From: Thermoanaerobaculia bacterium
GTDB lineage: Bacteria; Acidobacteriota; Thermoanaerobaculia; Multivoradales; Multivoraceae
DNA: 64,000 bases
Assembly (NCBI GenBank): GCA_022823665.1
Contig: JAJEHN010000020.1
Span: 39,912-103,911 of the forward strand
Direction: 5' to 3'
Part shown: positions 7,248 through 15,065 of the stretch, in pieces
How positions within the stretch are numbered: position 1 is the first letter of the stretch
Layout of the letters: each line of letters starts with the position of its first letter
The notes under the pieces: generated by a model
Databases searched by the model: none
Told to the model about the DNA's origin: nothing
Seen by the model: only the letters and a program-made list of their open reading frames with translations
Position numbers and translations under genes: made by a program

Positions 7248-10200
7248 TCAGGCGACCCTGGAGCCGGCAGGCTCTTCGTCGAGCTGGCGCTGGAGCTGTC
7301 TCGCGCGCGACCTGGCCGAGGCGACCGTGCGTTCCTTGACGCCCTCGTAGCCGCGGATCGAGTCGGGGAGTTCGGCCAGCTCGACGACCGTCGGCGCGGA
7401 GTTCGAGTCGAGCCGCTCGAGGGCCCCGTGCACCAGGCTGCGGTACCAGTCGAACAGGCCGCGCTCCAGGCGGCGGTGCCTGGTCGCCCCGAAGATGTCG
7501 AGCGCCGTGCCGCGCAGCCCGCGGGCCGCGTACAGCAGCCGGAAGAGCGAGCGCGACCAGGCCCCCAGGCGGATCTTCCGCTTCCAGCCGAAGCGGCGAA
7601 GGGTCGGCGGGTGGAGCAGGACCTGGCGGCTGAGCGAGCCGTCGTAGTCGCGGGCGACCTGGTCCCAGGTCGGGTCCTGGATCCACAGGCGGGCGACTTC
7701 GTACTCGTCCTTGACCGCCAGCAGCTTGAAGCCGTAGCGGGCCGCCGCTTCGCGTACGGCGGTGTGGCCCGGCAGCTTCGACTCCTCGGCGTCGGCGACC
7801 TCGCCGACGAAGCCGAGATAGCGCTCGGCGAAGCCGCCGCCGTAGAGCAGCAGGTCGGCGACGCGGCCGGGCAGGAGGCGGTCGAGCGACCCTCCCCGCG
7901 GCGCGGCGGCGAGGAGGCGGTCGAGTTCCGGCCCGAGCTTCGGGGCCCAGCGCTCGAGGCGCTCGCGGGCGGCATCCGCCGCCGCCGCCGCGGTCGGCGC
8001 CTCGGGCTCGGCGAGTCCGGCGGCGCGCCGGAATCGCTCCGGATCGGCGACGGACAGCCGACCGTAGCGGAATGCCTGGATGTTGTCTTCGACGGCAACG
8101 CCGTTCGCCACCAGCGCCTGCTCGATGAAGCGCGCCTGGAGCGGCAACAGGCCCTGCTGGTAGGCGGCGCCGACCAGGAAGATGTTGCCGGTGACGCTGT
8201 TGCCGAGCAGGCGCTCGGTGGCGGCCTCGGCGTCGACGAAGTAGCTGCGGTCGCTGTCGGTGAACAGCGCCAGACGCTTGCGCAGCTCGTCGAGCGGGGG
8301 CATCCGGGCCGCGCTGTCCGTGATCACGGCCGCCGGGCTGATGCCGGCGGTGTTGCCAACCACGGCCGTCGTGTCCTGCGCGAACCGCTTCAGGTTGTCG
8401 GGAGCGATCGTGGCCAGCAGGTCGAAGGAGAGCGCCAGGTCGGCTTCGCCGTCGCCGAGCTTGTTGGCGCGGGGGATCGGCCCGCGGCTGAGCAGCAGGT
8501 TCGATACGACCGCGCCGCCTTTCTGGGCCAGACCGGTCTGGTCGAGGTGGACCGCGTACCTGCCCTCCATCAGGGCCGCGGTGACGAGGATCGCGTCGAC
8601 CGTCACCACGCCGGTGCCGCCGATGCCCACGAGCAGCGCCCGGAAGGTGGCGTCGTCCGGCAGTTGACGGACGGGTTCCGGCGTCTCGTCCTCGGCGAGC
8701 GGCGCCGCGGCGGCGCGCCGGACCGGCTTCGTGCCATCGCCCAGTTCGACGGTCATGAAGGCGGGACAGTCACCCTCGATGCAGGAGTAGTCCAGGTTGC
8801 AGGACGACTGGTGAATCTGCGTCTTGCGGCCGTACTCGGTCTCCAGCGGCGCGACGGACAGGCAATTCGACTTCGCCGCGCAGTCGCCGCAGCCCTCGCA
8901 GACGGCGGGGTTGATGTAGACCCGCTGCTTCGGCGTCTCCTGGATGCCGCGCTTGCGCTCGCGCCGTTTTTCGGCCGCGCACTGCTGGTCGTAGACCACG
9001 GCCGTCGGGCCCTTGATCGCCCGTAACTCCTTGAGCACCTGGTCGTAGTCGCGGCGGTGCCGGATCTCGACCCCGCTGTCGTCCCGGTGGGGGAAGCGCT
9101 CCAGATCCTCGGTCACCAGGACGACCCGCTTCATGCCCTGGAGCTGAAGCTGCCTGGCGACGCCCATCGAACTGAGCAGCCCCACCGCGTCCTGACCGCC
9201 CGTCATGGCGACGGCGGAGTTGTAGAGGATGCGGAAGGTCATGTGCAGGTCGGCCGCGATGCAGGCCTCGATCGCCTTGCTGGCGGAGTGGGCGTAGGTG
9301 CCGTCGCCGACGTTCTGGAACACGTGCTCCTGCTCGGTGAACGGCGCCAGACCGATCCAGCAGGCGCCCTCGCCGCCCATCTGCGGCAACCAGCTCACGC
9401 CGCGGTCCATCCACATCGCCATCGCGTGGCAACCGATGCCGCCGCCGGCGATATCCGACCCCTCGGGAAGCTGGGTCGAGGTGTTGTGGGGGCAGCCGCT
9501 GCAGAAATAGGGCATGCGCGGCAGCGCGGCCGGCAGCTTTGTGGCCAGCTCGGCGGACTCGGCGCCGGCCCGCAGTTGCGCCAGCTTCTCGGCCGGTACG
9601 GCGTCGGGCAGGCGCTGTTCCAGGTAGGCGCCGAGAATGCGCGCCATGTCGTGGCCTTCGAGTTCCCCGTGCATAGGGAAGAGCGTCTCGCCGGCGGGCG
9701 TCTCCTTGCCGCCGACCAGGGGCCGGTCGGGCAGGTTGTAGAGGACCTGGCGGATCTGCGTCTCGACGAAGCCGCGCTTGTCCTCGATGACGACGATCTC
9801 TTCGAGGCCCTGGGCGAACTCGCGCAGGCGCCGCGGCTCGATGGGCGCGATGCAGCCGAGTTTGAGCACGCGGATGCCATGACGATCGAGCGCGGCCTCG
9901 TCCAGACCGAGAAGCTCGAGCGCCAGACGCAGGTCGCGGTAGGGTTTTCCGGCCGCGACCAGGCCGATGCGATCGCCGGGGCTGGCGCAACGGATGCTGT
10001 CGAGGCCGTTCGCGTGGACGTACGCCAGGGCGGCCGCCGTGCGCTCGGAGAAGATCTGCCGTTCGAGCTCGATCGAGTAGGGGGGCAGGAGCCGCATGTC
10101 GAGCTGCTTCTCGAAGCGGCGGCCTCCGATTTCGAGGTCGGGCAGCACCGGTGGCCGGGGCTGCGGCAGTTCGATCACGGCACCGCCATCGGCGACGTTG

Positions 10201-10802
10201 GTCACGATCTTGAGGGCGGTCCACAGGCCGGCGTACCGCGACAGGGCGATCCCGTGCAGGCCGAAATCCAGCACCTCGGCCGGGTCGCCCGGATAGAGCA
10301 CCGGGATCGAGAGGTCGAAGAGACTGATCGTGCTGTCGCCGGGGATCGTCGAGCTCTTGCAGGCGGTGTCGTCGCCGGCCAGCACCAGGGCGCCGCCGTG
10401 CTTGCCGGTGCCGATGAAGTTGCCGTGGCGGAACGCGTCGCCGGTGCGGTCGACGCCGGGCGTCTTGCCGTACCAGATGCCGACGACGCCGTCGAAGCGT
10501 TCGTGCGGAAAACGTTCCAGGAGCTGGGCGCCGTAGATCGCGGTCGCCGCCGTCTCCTCGTTGATGGCCGGCTGGCAGACCACGTCGTGCTTCGCCAGCA
10601 GCCCGTTCGCTCGCTGAAGTTGCTTGTCGTACTCCCCAAGCGGCGATCCGGGATAGCCGCTGATGAAGGCGCCAACCCGCAGACCGGCTTGCCGGTCGCG
10701 GCGGTGCTGGTCCATCGGTAGCCGGACGAGAGCCTGGACACCGGTGATTGCGACGCGGCCTTCAGTGAGCGTGTATTTGTCGTCTAATGAGAAGGCCGTC
10801 AT
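7248..10802 (-). CDS. Indolepyruvate:ferredoxin oxidoreductase, fused alpha and beta parts
   Basis: 1184 residues, the length of the single-chain IorAB-type enzyme. It should oxidatively decarboxylate aryl-pyruvates from aromatic amino acid breakdown to aryl-acetyl-CoA, reducing ferredoxin. The N-terminal half shows AITGVQALVRLP, FISGYPGSPLGEYD, a conserved CSGCPHNTST and a TPP region (GGEGACWIGLAP). A 4Fe-4S insertion follows (CEGCGDCAAKSNC near residue 640, then SCNLDYSCIEGDCP). The C-terminal part has the gamma-type domain GIGGTGVVTVDAIL with HLDQTGLAQKGGAV. ATG at 10802 is preceded by AGGGG at 5 bases. Single-chain forms are typical of aerobic bacteria. Confidence 0.93.
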   Translation of the reverse strand: MTAFSLDDKYTLTEGRVAITGVQALVRLPMDQHRRDRQAGLRVGAFISGYPGSPLGEYDKQLQRANGLLAKHDVVCQPAINEETAATAIYGAQLLERFPHERFDGVVGIWYGKTPGVDRTGDAFRHGNFIGTGKHGGALVLAGDDTACKSSTIPGDSTISLFDLSIPVLYPGDPAEVLDFGLHGIALSRYAGLWTALKIVTNVADGGAVIELPQPRPPVLPDLEIGGRRFEKQLDMRLLPPYSIELERQIFSERTAAALAYVHANGLDSIRCASPGDRIGLVAAGKPYRDLRLALELLGLDEAALDRHGIRVLKLGCIAPIEPRRLREFAQGLEEIVVIEDKRGFVETQIRQVLYNLPDRPLVGGKETPAGETLFPMHGELEGHDMARILGAYLEQRLPDAVPAEKLAQLRAGAESAELATKLPAALPRMPYFCSGCPHNTSTQLPEGSDIAGGGIGCHAMAMWMDRGVSWLPQMGGEGACWIGLAPFTEQEHVFQNVGDGTYAHSASKAIEACIAADLHMTFRILYNSAVAMTGGQDAVGLLSSMGVARQLQLQGMKRVVLVTEDLERFPHRDDSGVEIRHRRDYDQVLKELRAIKGPTAVVYDQQCAAEKRRERKRGIQETPKQRVYINPAVCEGCGDCAAKSNCLSVAPLETEYGRKTQIHQSSCNLDYSCIEGDCPAFMTVELGDGTKPVRRAAAAPLAEDETPEPVRQLPDDATFRALLVGIGGTGVVTVDAILVTAALMEGRYAVHLDQTGLAQKGGAVVSNLLLSRGPIPRANKLGDGEADLALSFDLLATIAPDNLKRFAQDTTAVVGNTAGISPAAVITDSAARMPPLDELRKRLALFTDSDRSYFVDAEAATERLLGNSVTGNIFLVGAAYQQGLLPLQARFIEQALVANGVAVEDNIQAFRYGRLSVADPERFRRAAGLAEPEAPTAAAAADAARERLERWAPKLGPELDRLLAAAPRGGSLDRLLPGRVADLLLYGGGFAERYLGFVGEVADAEESKLPGHTAVREAAARYGFKLLAVKDEYEVARLWIQDPTWDQVARDYDGSLSRQVLLHPPTLRRFGWKRKIRLGAWSRSLFRLLYAARGLRGTALDIFGATRHRRLERGLFDWYRSLVHGALERLDSNSAPTVVELAELPDSIRGYEGVKERTVASARSRARQLQRQLDEEPAGSRVA

Positions 10803-10851
10803 TAGTCCCCTATCCTACCGCGACCGGCCGGCCGCTGTCCGTCCCTTCGAG

Positions 10852-10870
10852 CGCGGGCGTCTTGCCCGCG
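10852..10870. repeat. Short perfect hairpin between enoyl-CoA hydratase and indolepyruvate oxidoreductase
   Basis: CGCGGGC (10852-10858), a 5-base loop GTCTT and GCCCGCG (10864-10870) form a perfect 7-bp stem. It lies in the 101-base gap downstream of the enoyl-CoA hydratase stop (10904). A terminator or a dispersed-repeat copy is possible; no T-run is seen. Confidence 0.4.
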
Positions 10871-10903
10871 GCTTGTCCGGAGCCCCGGCTTGTCCCGTGA
10901 CTC

Positions 10904-11608
10904 TCAGCCGCCGCGAAGCTGCGCGAACCACTCGCGACCGGACGCGGCCGGCCGGCCCCGGATGACGGTGGACTTGATTGCCCGGACTCCGCTCGGGGGA
11001 TAACCGGCGATCGTCGCGGAAAGTTCCCGGGCACGGTCGAGCACGGCGTCGTCGGGGACGACTTCGGAGGCGACGCCCATAGCCGCAAGCTCCGGTCCCG
11101 CGTAGCGACGACCCACGATCGCCAGCCGGGCGGCCACGCTCTCCGGGTGGCGCAGCCGCAGCCAGGCCATGTTCATTGGCGCGGCCATGCCCATCTGAAT
11201 CTCGCCGACGTGCAGGAAAGCCTGCTCGCCGGCGACCAGCAGGTCGGCCGCGAGCGCCAGCGCGGAGCCGGCGTTGATCGCGAATCGCTCCAAGCCGACG
11301 ACGATCGGCTTCGGACAGTCGTAGAGGGCCGCATGGACGTCGAGCCAGAGGCCGCTGAAGTCCGGCATCCAGTCCGGCGGCGGGTCGGCCCGGAACTCGC
11401 CGAGGTCGAGGCCGGAGCAGAAGGCCCCGCCGGCGCCGCGGATCAGCAGCACGGCGACTTCGTCGTCTTCGGTCGCTGCGACGATCTCTTCTTGCAGGCG
11501 CTTCGCCAGCGGCCCGGTCACGGCGTTGCGGCGGGCGGGCCGGTTCAGCACGATCTCGGTGACGCCGTCCTTCCGGCTCGCGACGACCGGATCGTCGGAC
11601 GGAGTCAC
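10904..11608 (-). CDS. Enoyl-CoA hydratase/isomerase family protein
   Basis: 234 residues, slightly short for the ~260-residue crotonase family but apparently complete. Oxyanion-hole segments are visible: VLLIRGAGGAFCSGLDLGEF and FAINAGSALALAADLLVAGE. FLHVGEIQMGMAAP sits at the usual position for the catalytic region, but the second Glu of classical hydratases cannot be assigned with confidence, so isomerase or hydrolase activity is possible. GTG start at 11608 lies one base after the stop of the upstream SDR gene, implying translational coupling. Confidence 0.83.
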   Translation of the reverse strand: MTPSDDPVVASRKDGVTEIVLNRPARRNAVTGPLAKRLQEEIVAATEDDEVAVLLIRGAGGAFCSGLDLGEFRADPPPDWMPDFSGLWLDVHAALYDCPKPIVVGLERFAINAGSALALAADLLVAGEQAFLHVGEIQMGMAAPMNMAWLRLRHPESVAARLAIVGRRYAGPELAAMGVASEVVPDDAVLDRARELSATIAGYPPSGVRAIKSTVIRGRPAASGREWFAQLRGG

Positions 11609-11609
11609 G

Positions 11610-12446
11610 TCAGTCGCCCTGGGAGTCGGTGAACCAGTCGCCGGGCAGTTCCCTGCCTTCGTAGAGCCGCCCCTGGAACCGCCGCATTCCGTGCAGCCAA
11701 CGGTCGATGTCGGTCGCCTTGCGCCGGACGTACTCGGCGACCTCGGGGTGGGGAAGCACCCAGAACCGCTCCGCGCGGACCGCCTCGATGCAGAAGTCGG
11801 CCGCCTGCTCGGAGGTCAACACGCCGTCTCCCGAAGCGACGCCGACGGACAGCGCGTCCCGGCGCTGCGGGTTCGGGCTGTTGGCGCCGATGTTCGTGCG
11901 CACGGCCTGCGGACAATGCACCGAGACGCGGATGCCCTGGTGGCCATGAGTGATGGCGATCCACTCCGCCAGCGCCACCGCCGCGTGCTTGGTCAGCGAG
12001 TAGGCGAGCGATCCGAGCTGGGTCAGGAGACCGGCCGCCGAGGCGGTGCTCATGATGTAGCCCTCGCCGCGCTCGATCATCGACGGCAGGACGGCCCGGG
12101 CCGCGTAGACGTGGGACATCACGTGGACGTCCCACATGTCGTTGATCTCCTTGTTCGGCACCTCGAGCCCGCCGATCGTCACGTAGCCCGCGTTCGACAT
12201 GAAGAGATCGATCGGGCCGATGTTCGCCTGCGTCGCCGCGACCAGGTCGCGCACGGCGCCCTCGTCGGCCACGTCCAGTCCGACGCCCGTGCCGCCGATG
12301 GCCTCGGCGACTTCCTTGGCTCCCGTCTCGTCCAGGTCGGCAACGACGATGTGCCGCGCCCCCTCGCGATGAAACGCCTCGGCCAGAGCCTTGCCGATTC
12401 CGGAGGCGCCGCCGGTGACGACCATGATCCTGTTCGCGATGTCCAC
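11610..12446 (-). CDS. Short-chain dehydrogenase/reductase
   Basis: 278 residues from a GTG at 12446, chosen because AAAGGGAG sits just upstream and the protein then begins at the family's normal N-terminus (VDIANRIMVVTGGASGIG). The Rossmann motif TGGASGIG and catalytic YSLTK are intact, with FMSNAGY (NAG motif) and STASAAG supplying the catalytic Ser region. It should be a cytoplasmic NAD(P)-dependent oxidoreductase; the substrate is unknown. It is the first gene of a two-gene unit with the enoyl-CoA hydratase, which suggests a role in acyl-CoA or related degradation. Confidence 0.87.
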   Translation of the reverse strand: MDIANRIMVVTGGASGIGKALAEAFHREGARHIVVADLDETGAKEVAEAIGGTGVGLDVADEGAVRDLVAATQANIGPIDLFMSNAGYVTIGGLEVPNKEINDMWDVHVMSHVYAARAVLPSMIERGEGYIMSTASAAGLLTQLGSLAYSLTKHAAVALAEWIAITHGHQGIRVSVHCPQAVRTNIGANSPNPQRRDALSVGVASGDGVLTSEQAADFCIEAVRAERFWVLPHPEVAEYVRRKATDIDRWLHGMRRFQGRLYEGRELPGDWFTDSQGD

Positions 12447-12545
12447 TGGGAATCTCCCTTTCTGTTGGGCGGTGTCGTTTGCTCTCCGCCGAGCGGGCGG
12501 CAATCCTACGGCCTGGACTCAGCGCGGCAGTCCGGGCCACGGGAC

Positions 12546-12590
12546 TTGACGCCGTTTGCCTTACCAAAGTACGGTGTTCGGTAAGGAGAG
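12546..12590 (+). promoter_or_regulatory. Promoter/operator of the AbrB-PIN toxin-antitoxin pair
   Basis: An inverted repeat CCTTACC (12559-12565) / GGTAAGG (12580-12586) with a partly symmetric centre overlaps the AAGGAG ribosome-binding site of the antitoxin gene. A possible -35 TTGACG is at 12546 and a weak -10 TACGGT at 12570. Such palindromes are the usual binding sites of VapB-type antitoxins for autoregulation; binding here is inferred. Confidence 0.55.
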
Positions 12591-12593
12591 CGG

Positions 12594-12836
12594 ATGATCG
12601 TCAAGATCACATCGAAGCGTCAGGTCACGTTTCCGGCCCGGGTACTCGACGCACTCGGAGTGGGACCTGGAGACCGGCTGGAGCTGGTCGAGGGTTCCGA
12701 TGGCTTCCGCCTGCGGCCGCAGCGAATCCGCCACGACCGCCTCGCACCTCTGAGCGACAGCCTGGACCGGAGCCGGGGCGCGTTCGACCTCGAAGCCTTC
12801 CGCTCGCAGTCGCATGAGCCGACGCTTCGGGATTGA
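12594..12836 (+). CDS. AbrB-family antitoxin
   Basis: 80 residues. The N-terminal half is a swapped-hairpin AbrB/MazE-type DNA-binding domain (KITSKRQVTFPARVLDALGV followed by GDRLELVEGSDGF). The C-terminal tail should wrap the toxin. It precedes and overlaps the PIN toxin by 23 bases, the standard VapBC arrangement, and is expected to repress its own promoter through the inverted repeat immediately upstream. ATG at 12594 has a strong AAGGAG site. Confidence 0.87.
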   Translation: MIVKITSKRQVTFPARVLDALGVGPGDRLELVEGSDGFRLRPQRIRHDRLAPLSDSLDRSRGAFDLEAFRSQSHEPTLRD

Positions 12837-13278
12837 CACCTCGATTCTGGTGCGCCTGCTCACCGGTGAACCCAGGGAGGAATTCCTGGACTGCGTAGCG
12901 GGGCTGATTCGACTGGTGGAGCAGGAAGGCAGCGAGATCTTTGCCTCGAACCAGGTGATCGGCGAGGCGTACGTGGCGGTTCAGCACCACTACGGCGTAT
13001 CGAAGACCGACGTCCGGACCGGGCTGCTCGAGGTGCTTCGCAGCGGTCTTCTCTCGCCGCTCAACGGTCGCGCGGTGTTCGAGGCGCTGGAAGTGTCGGG
13101 GAGTCCCGGCCTCTTCGACCGTCTGATCGCCGACGACTACACGCGTGCCGGGCTCGAGGTCCTGACCCTGGATCGCCGGATGGCCACGCTGACCGACGTG
13201 CGGCGTCTGCGAGTCGCCGTCCGCAGCTCGCATCTCCCGTCGGCTTCGGTCCGCGCGTCGCCTGCGGGCAAGGGTTGA
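12814..13278 (+). CDS. PIN-domain toxin, VapC-like ribonuclease
   Basis: 154 residues. PIN acidic residues are visible: Asp in FGIDTSILVRLL, Glu in NQVIGEAYVAV and Asp in LEVLTLDRRM near the C-terminus. These should coordinate Mg2+ for endoribonuclease activity. The gene overlaps the AbrB antitoxin end by 23 bases. The length is slightly above the typical ~130-140 residues owing to a Ser/Arg-rich tail. Target RNA unknown. Confidence 0.87.
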   Translation: MSRRFGIDTSILVRLLTGEPREEFLDCVAGLIRLVEQEGSEIFASNQVIGEAYVAVQHHYGVSKTDVRTGLLEVLRSGLLSPLNGRAVFEALEVSGSPGLFDRLIADDYTRAGLEVLTLDRRMATLTDVRRLRVAVRSSHLPSASVRASPAGKG

Positions 13279-13389
13279 CTCAGGCCGATGTTGAAAGGGT
13301 CCGGATCGCTTGACGAAACGCCCCGGATCTGTTCGTCTTCACGCACTGTTCACAGGGGTGACGGGCAGCGTCCCCGGGGAGCGAGACGA

Positions 13390-13617
13390 ATGGCGAAGAA
13401 TCGAACCAGCCTCCTGGTTGCCTTGGTGACTGCCCTTGGTTTGGCATTGAGCGTGCCGCGGGAGGCCCATGCCTACCTTGATCCGGCGTCGGGCAGCATG
13501 ATCCTGCAGGCGGTCATCGGCGGCGTGGCGGCCGGGGCGCTCGCCTTCAAGTTCTACTGGCGGCGCATTCAGGCCTTCTTCGGCTTCGGCAGCACCGACG
13601 AGCCCGAGTCCGAATAG
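13390..13617 (+). CDS. Small membrane protein with YLDPxxGS motif
   Basis: 75 residues. An N-terminal signal or first membrane segment (LLVALVTALGLALSV) is followed by AHAYLDPASGSMILQAVIGG and a second hydrophobic segment ending in FKFYWRRIQAFFG. This compact architecture recurs in bacteria beside surface-polysaccharide and methyltransferase genes; its function is not known to me. ATG at 13390 has GGGGAG 8 bases upstream. The TAG stop shares one base with the GTG start of the methyltransferase, so the two are translationally coupled. Confidence 0.7.
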   Translation: MAKNRTSLLVALVTALGLALSVPREAHAYLDPASGSMILQAVIGGVAAGALAFKFYWRRIQAFFGFGSTDEPESE

Positions 13618-15029
13618 TGCGGGCTGGGGCTGCGACCGAGTCCCAGGCCGAGCCTTCCTCCTTCCGCGATCCGGCGGGGCAGGTGATCGAGGGCCGGGAC
13701 GGCCGCATCTTCCGAAGCGTCGCTCCGGTAGCGGTCGAGGAGTACCGCCATGTGCGGGCGTGCGGTCTCGTCGATGCATTGGTCGTCGAGGGGGGGCTGG
13801 TGGCGGCGGAGGAGGTGGATCCGGTCGAGGCCGGCGTCCTGCCACCGCCCGGGGGGTTGGTCCTGGAGCATCCCCGGTTGCCCTTCATCTCCTATCCGTA
13901 CGAGTGGCCCTTCTCGCTGCTCAAGGAAGCGGCACTCCACCACCTGGAAACACAGATTCGGCTGCTCGACAGGGGCATCTCGCTCTCCGACGCGAGCGCC
14001 TACAACGTGCAGTTCAAGGGCGCCAAGCCGGTGTTCATCGACTGGCTGTCGCTGCGGCGCTACCGCGAGGGCGAGTACTGGGAGGGCCATTCGCAGTTCT
14101 GCGAACAGTTCCTGAACCCCCTGTTGCTGGCCTCGGAGCTCGGTGTGCCTCACAACGCCTGGTATCGCGGAATGCAGGAGGGGGTCCCGGGCCGCGAACT
14201 GGCGGCTTTGCTGCCGCGTCGGAAGCGCTTGTCACCGAGAATGCAGGCCCATGTCCTGCTGCCGCTTCGCTTCGAACGGCGAGCCGACTCGCGCAGCGAT
14301 GCGGCGAAACGGACGGAGAGACGCCCGCTGCCTCGCAACGCATACAGGGGTCTCCTGACCCAGCTTCGGCGCTGGATCAAGGGTCTCGAACCCAAGGGCA
14401 CGGACACGACCTGGAGCGACTACTCCCTGCTGACGAGCTACGACACGGGCGAAGCCTCGCGCAAGGCTGAATCGGTTCGCTCTTTCATTGCCAAGGCACC
14501 GCCGGAGCAACTCTGGGATCTCGGCTGCAACACGGGCGAGTTCGCCGCGATCGCCCTGGAGGAGGGCGTTCGCAGCGTGATCGGCTTCGATTCCGACTTC
14601 GGCGCGTTGGAGAGCGCCTGCGCCCGGGCGCGTTCGGATCGCCTGCGATTCCTGCCCCTCTACCAGGACCTCGCCAACCCGTCGCCTGACCAAGGCTGGT
14701 CCCAGACAGAGAGGCGTTCGCTGGCGCGCCGCTCCCGGAGCGCTGACGCCCTGGTGGCGTTGGCCGTGCTACACCACCTGGCCATCGGCCGCAACGTGCC
14801 GTTGCCTCGAATTGCCGCGTGGCTCGTCTCCCTCGCTCCGCGCGGACTGGTCGAGTTCGTGCCTCAGGGCGACCCGAGGGTCGACGACTTGCTCACGTTG
14901 CGCGGCGATCGCTTCGCCGACTACACGCCGGAGGCATGGGAAGCGGCATTGGAGCCGTACGCGGCGATCCGCAACGTGGAGACGGTCTCGGCCAGCGGGC
15001 GGAGGCTGTACACGTACGAGCGGAGGTAA
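13617..15029 (+). CDS. SAM-dependent methyltransferase with long N-terminal domain, NoeA-like
   Basis: 470 residues. The class I SAM-binding motif LWDLGCNTGEFAAIA starts near residue 299, and VIGFDSDFGALESA follows as the second beta-strand acid. The ~290-residue N-terminal part contains YPYEWPFSLLKEAALHHL and ISLSDASAYNVQF, as in nodulation-protein NoeA-like methyltransferases. The substrate is probably a surface glycan or glycolipid, by analogy only. GTG start overlaps the preceding TAG by one base. Confidence 0.78.
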   Translation: MRAGAATESQAEPSSFRDPAGQVIEGRDGRIFRSVAPVAVEEYRHVRACGLVDALVVEGGLVAAEEVDPVEAGVLPPPGGLVLEHPRLPFISYPYEWPFSLLKEAALHHLETQIRLLDRGISLSDASAYNVQFKGAKPVFIDWLSLRRYREGEYWEGHSQFCEQFLNPLLLASELGVPHNAWYRGMQEGVPGRELAALLPRRKRLSPRMQAHVLLPLRFERRADSRSDAAKRTERRPLPRNAYRGLLTQLRRWIKGLEPKGTDTTWSDYSLLTSYDTGEASRKAESVRSFIAKAPPEQLWDLGCNTGEFAAIALEEGVRSVIGFDSDFGALESACARARSDRLRFLPLYQDLANPSPDQGWSQTERRSLARRSRSADALVALAVLHHLAIGRNVPLPRIAAWLVSLAPRGLVEFVPQGDPRVDDLLTLRGDRFADYTPEAWEAALEPYAAIRNVETVSASGRRLYTYERR

Positions 15030-15065
15030 AGCGGAGCGCCTGCTACTCGGAGGCGACCGCGGCGG

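Noticed and set aside
6401..8098. Possible fusion of a thioredoxin-fold protein to a ~290-residue N-terminal extension
   Set aside because: The extension is out of phase with the oxidoreductase over the same bases and is Arg/Ser/Pro-rich. The GTG at 7219 gives a clean signal peptide.
9057..10721. Plus-strand frame opposite the indolepyruvate oxidoreductase
   Set aside because: Shadow of the 1184-residue oxidoreductase; no recognisable motif.
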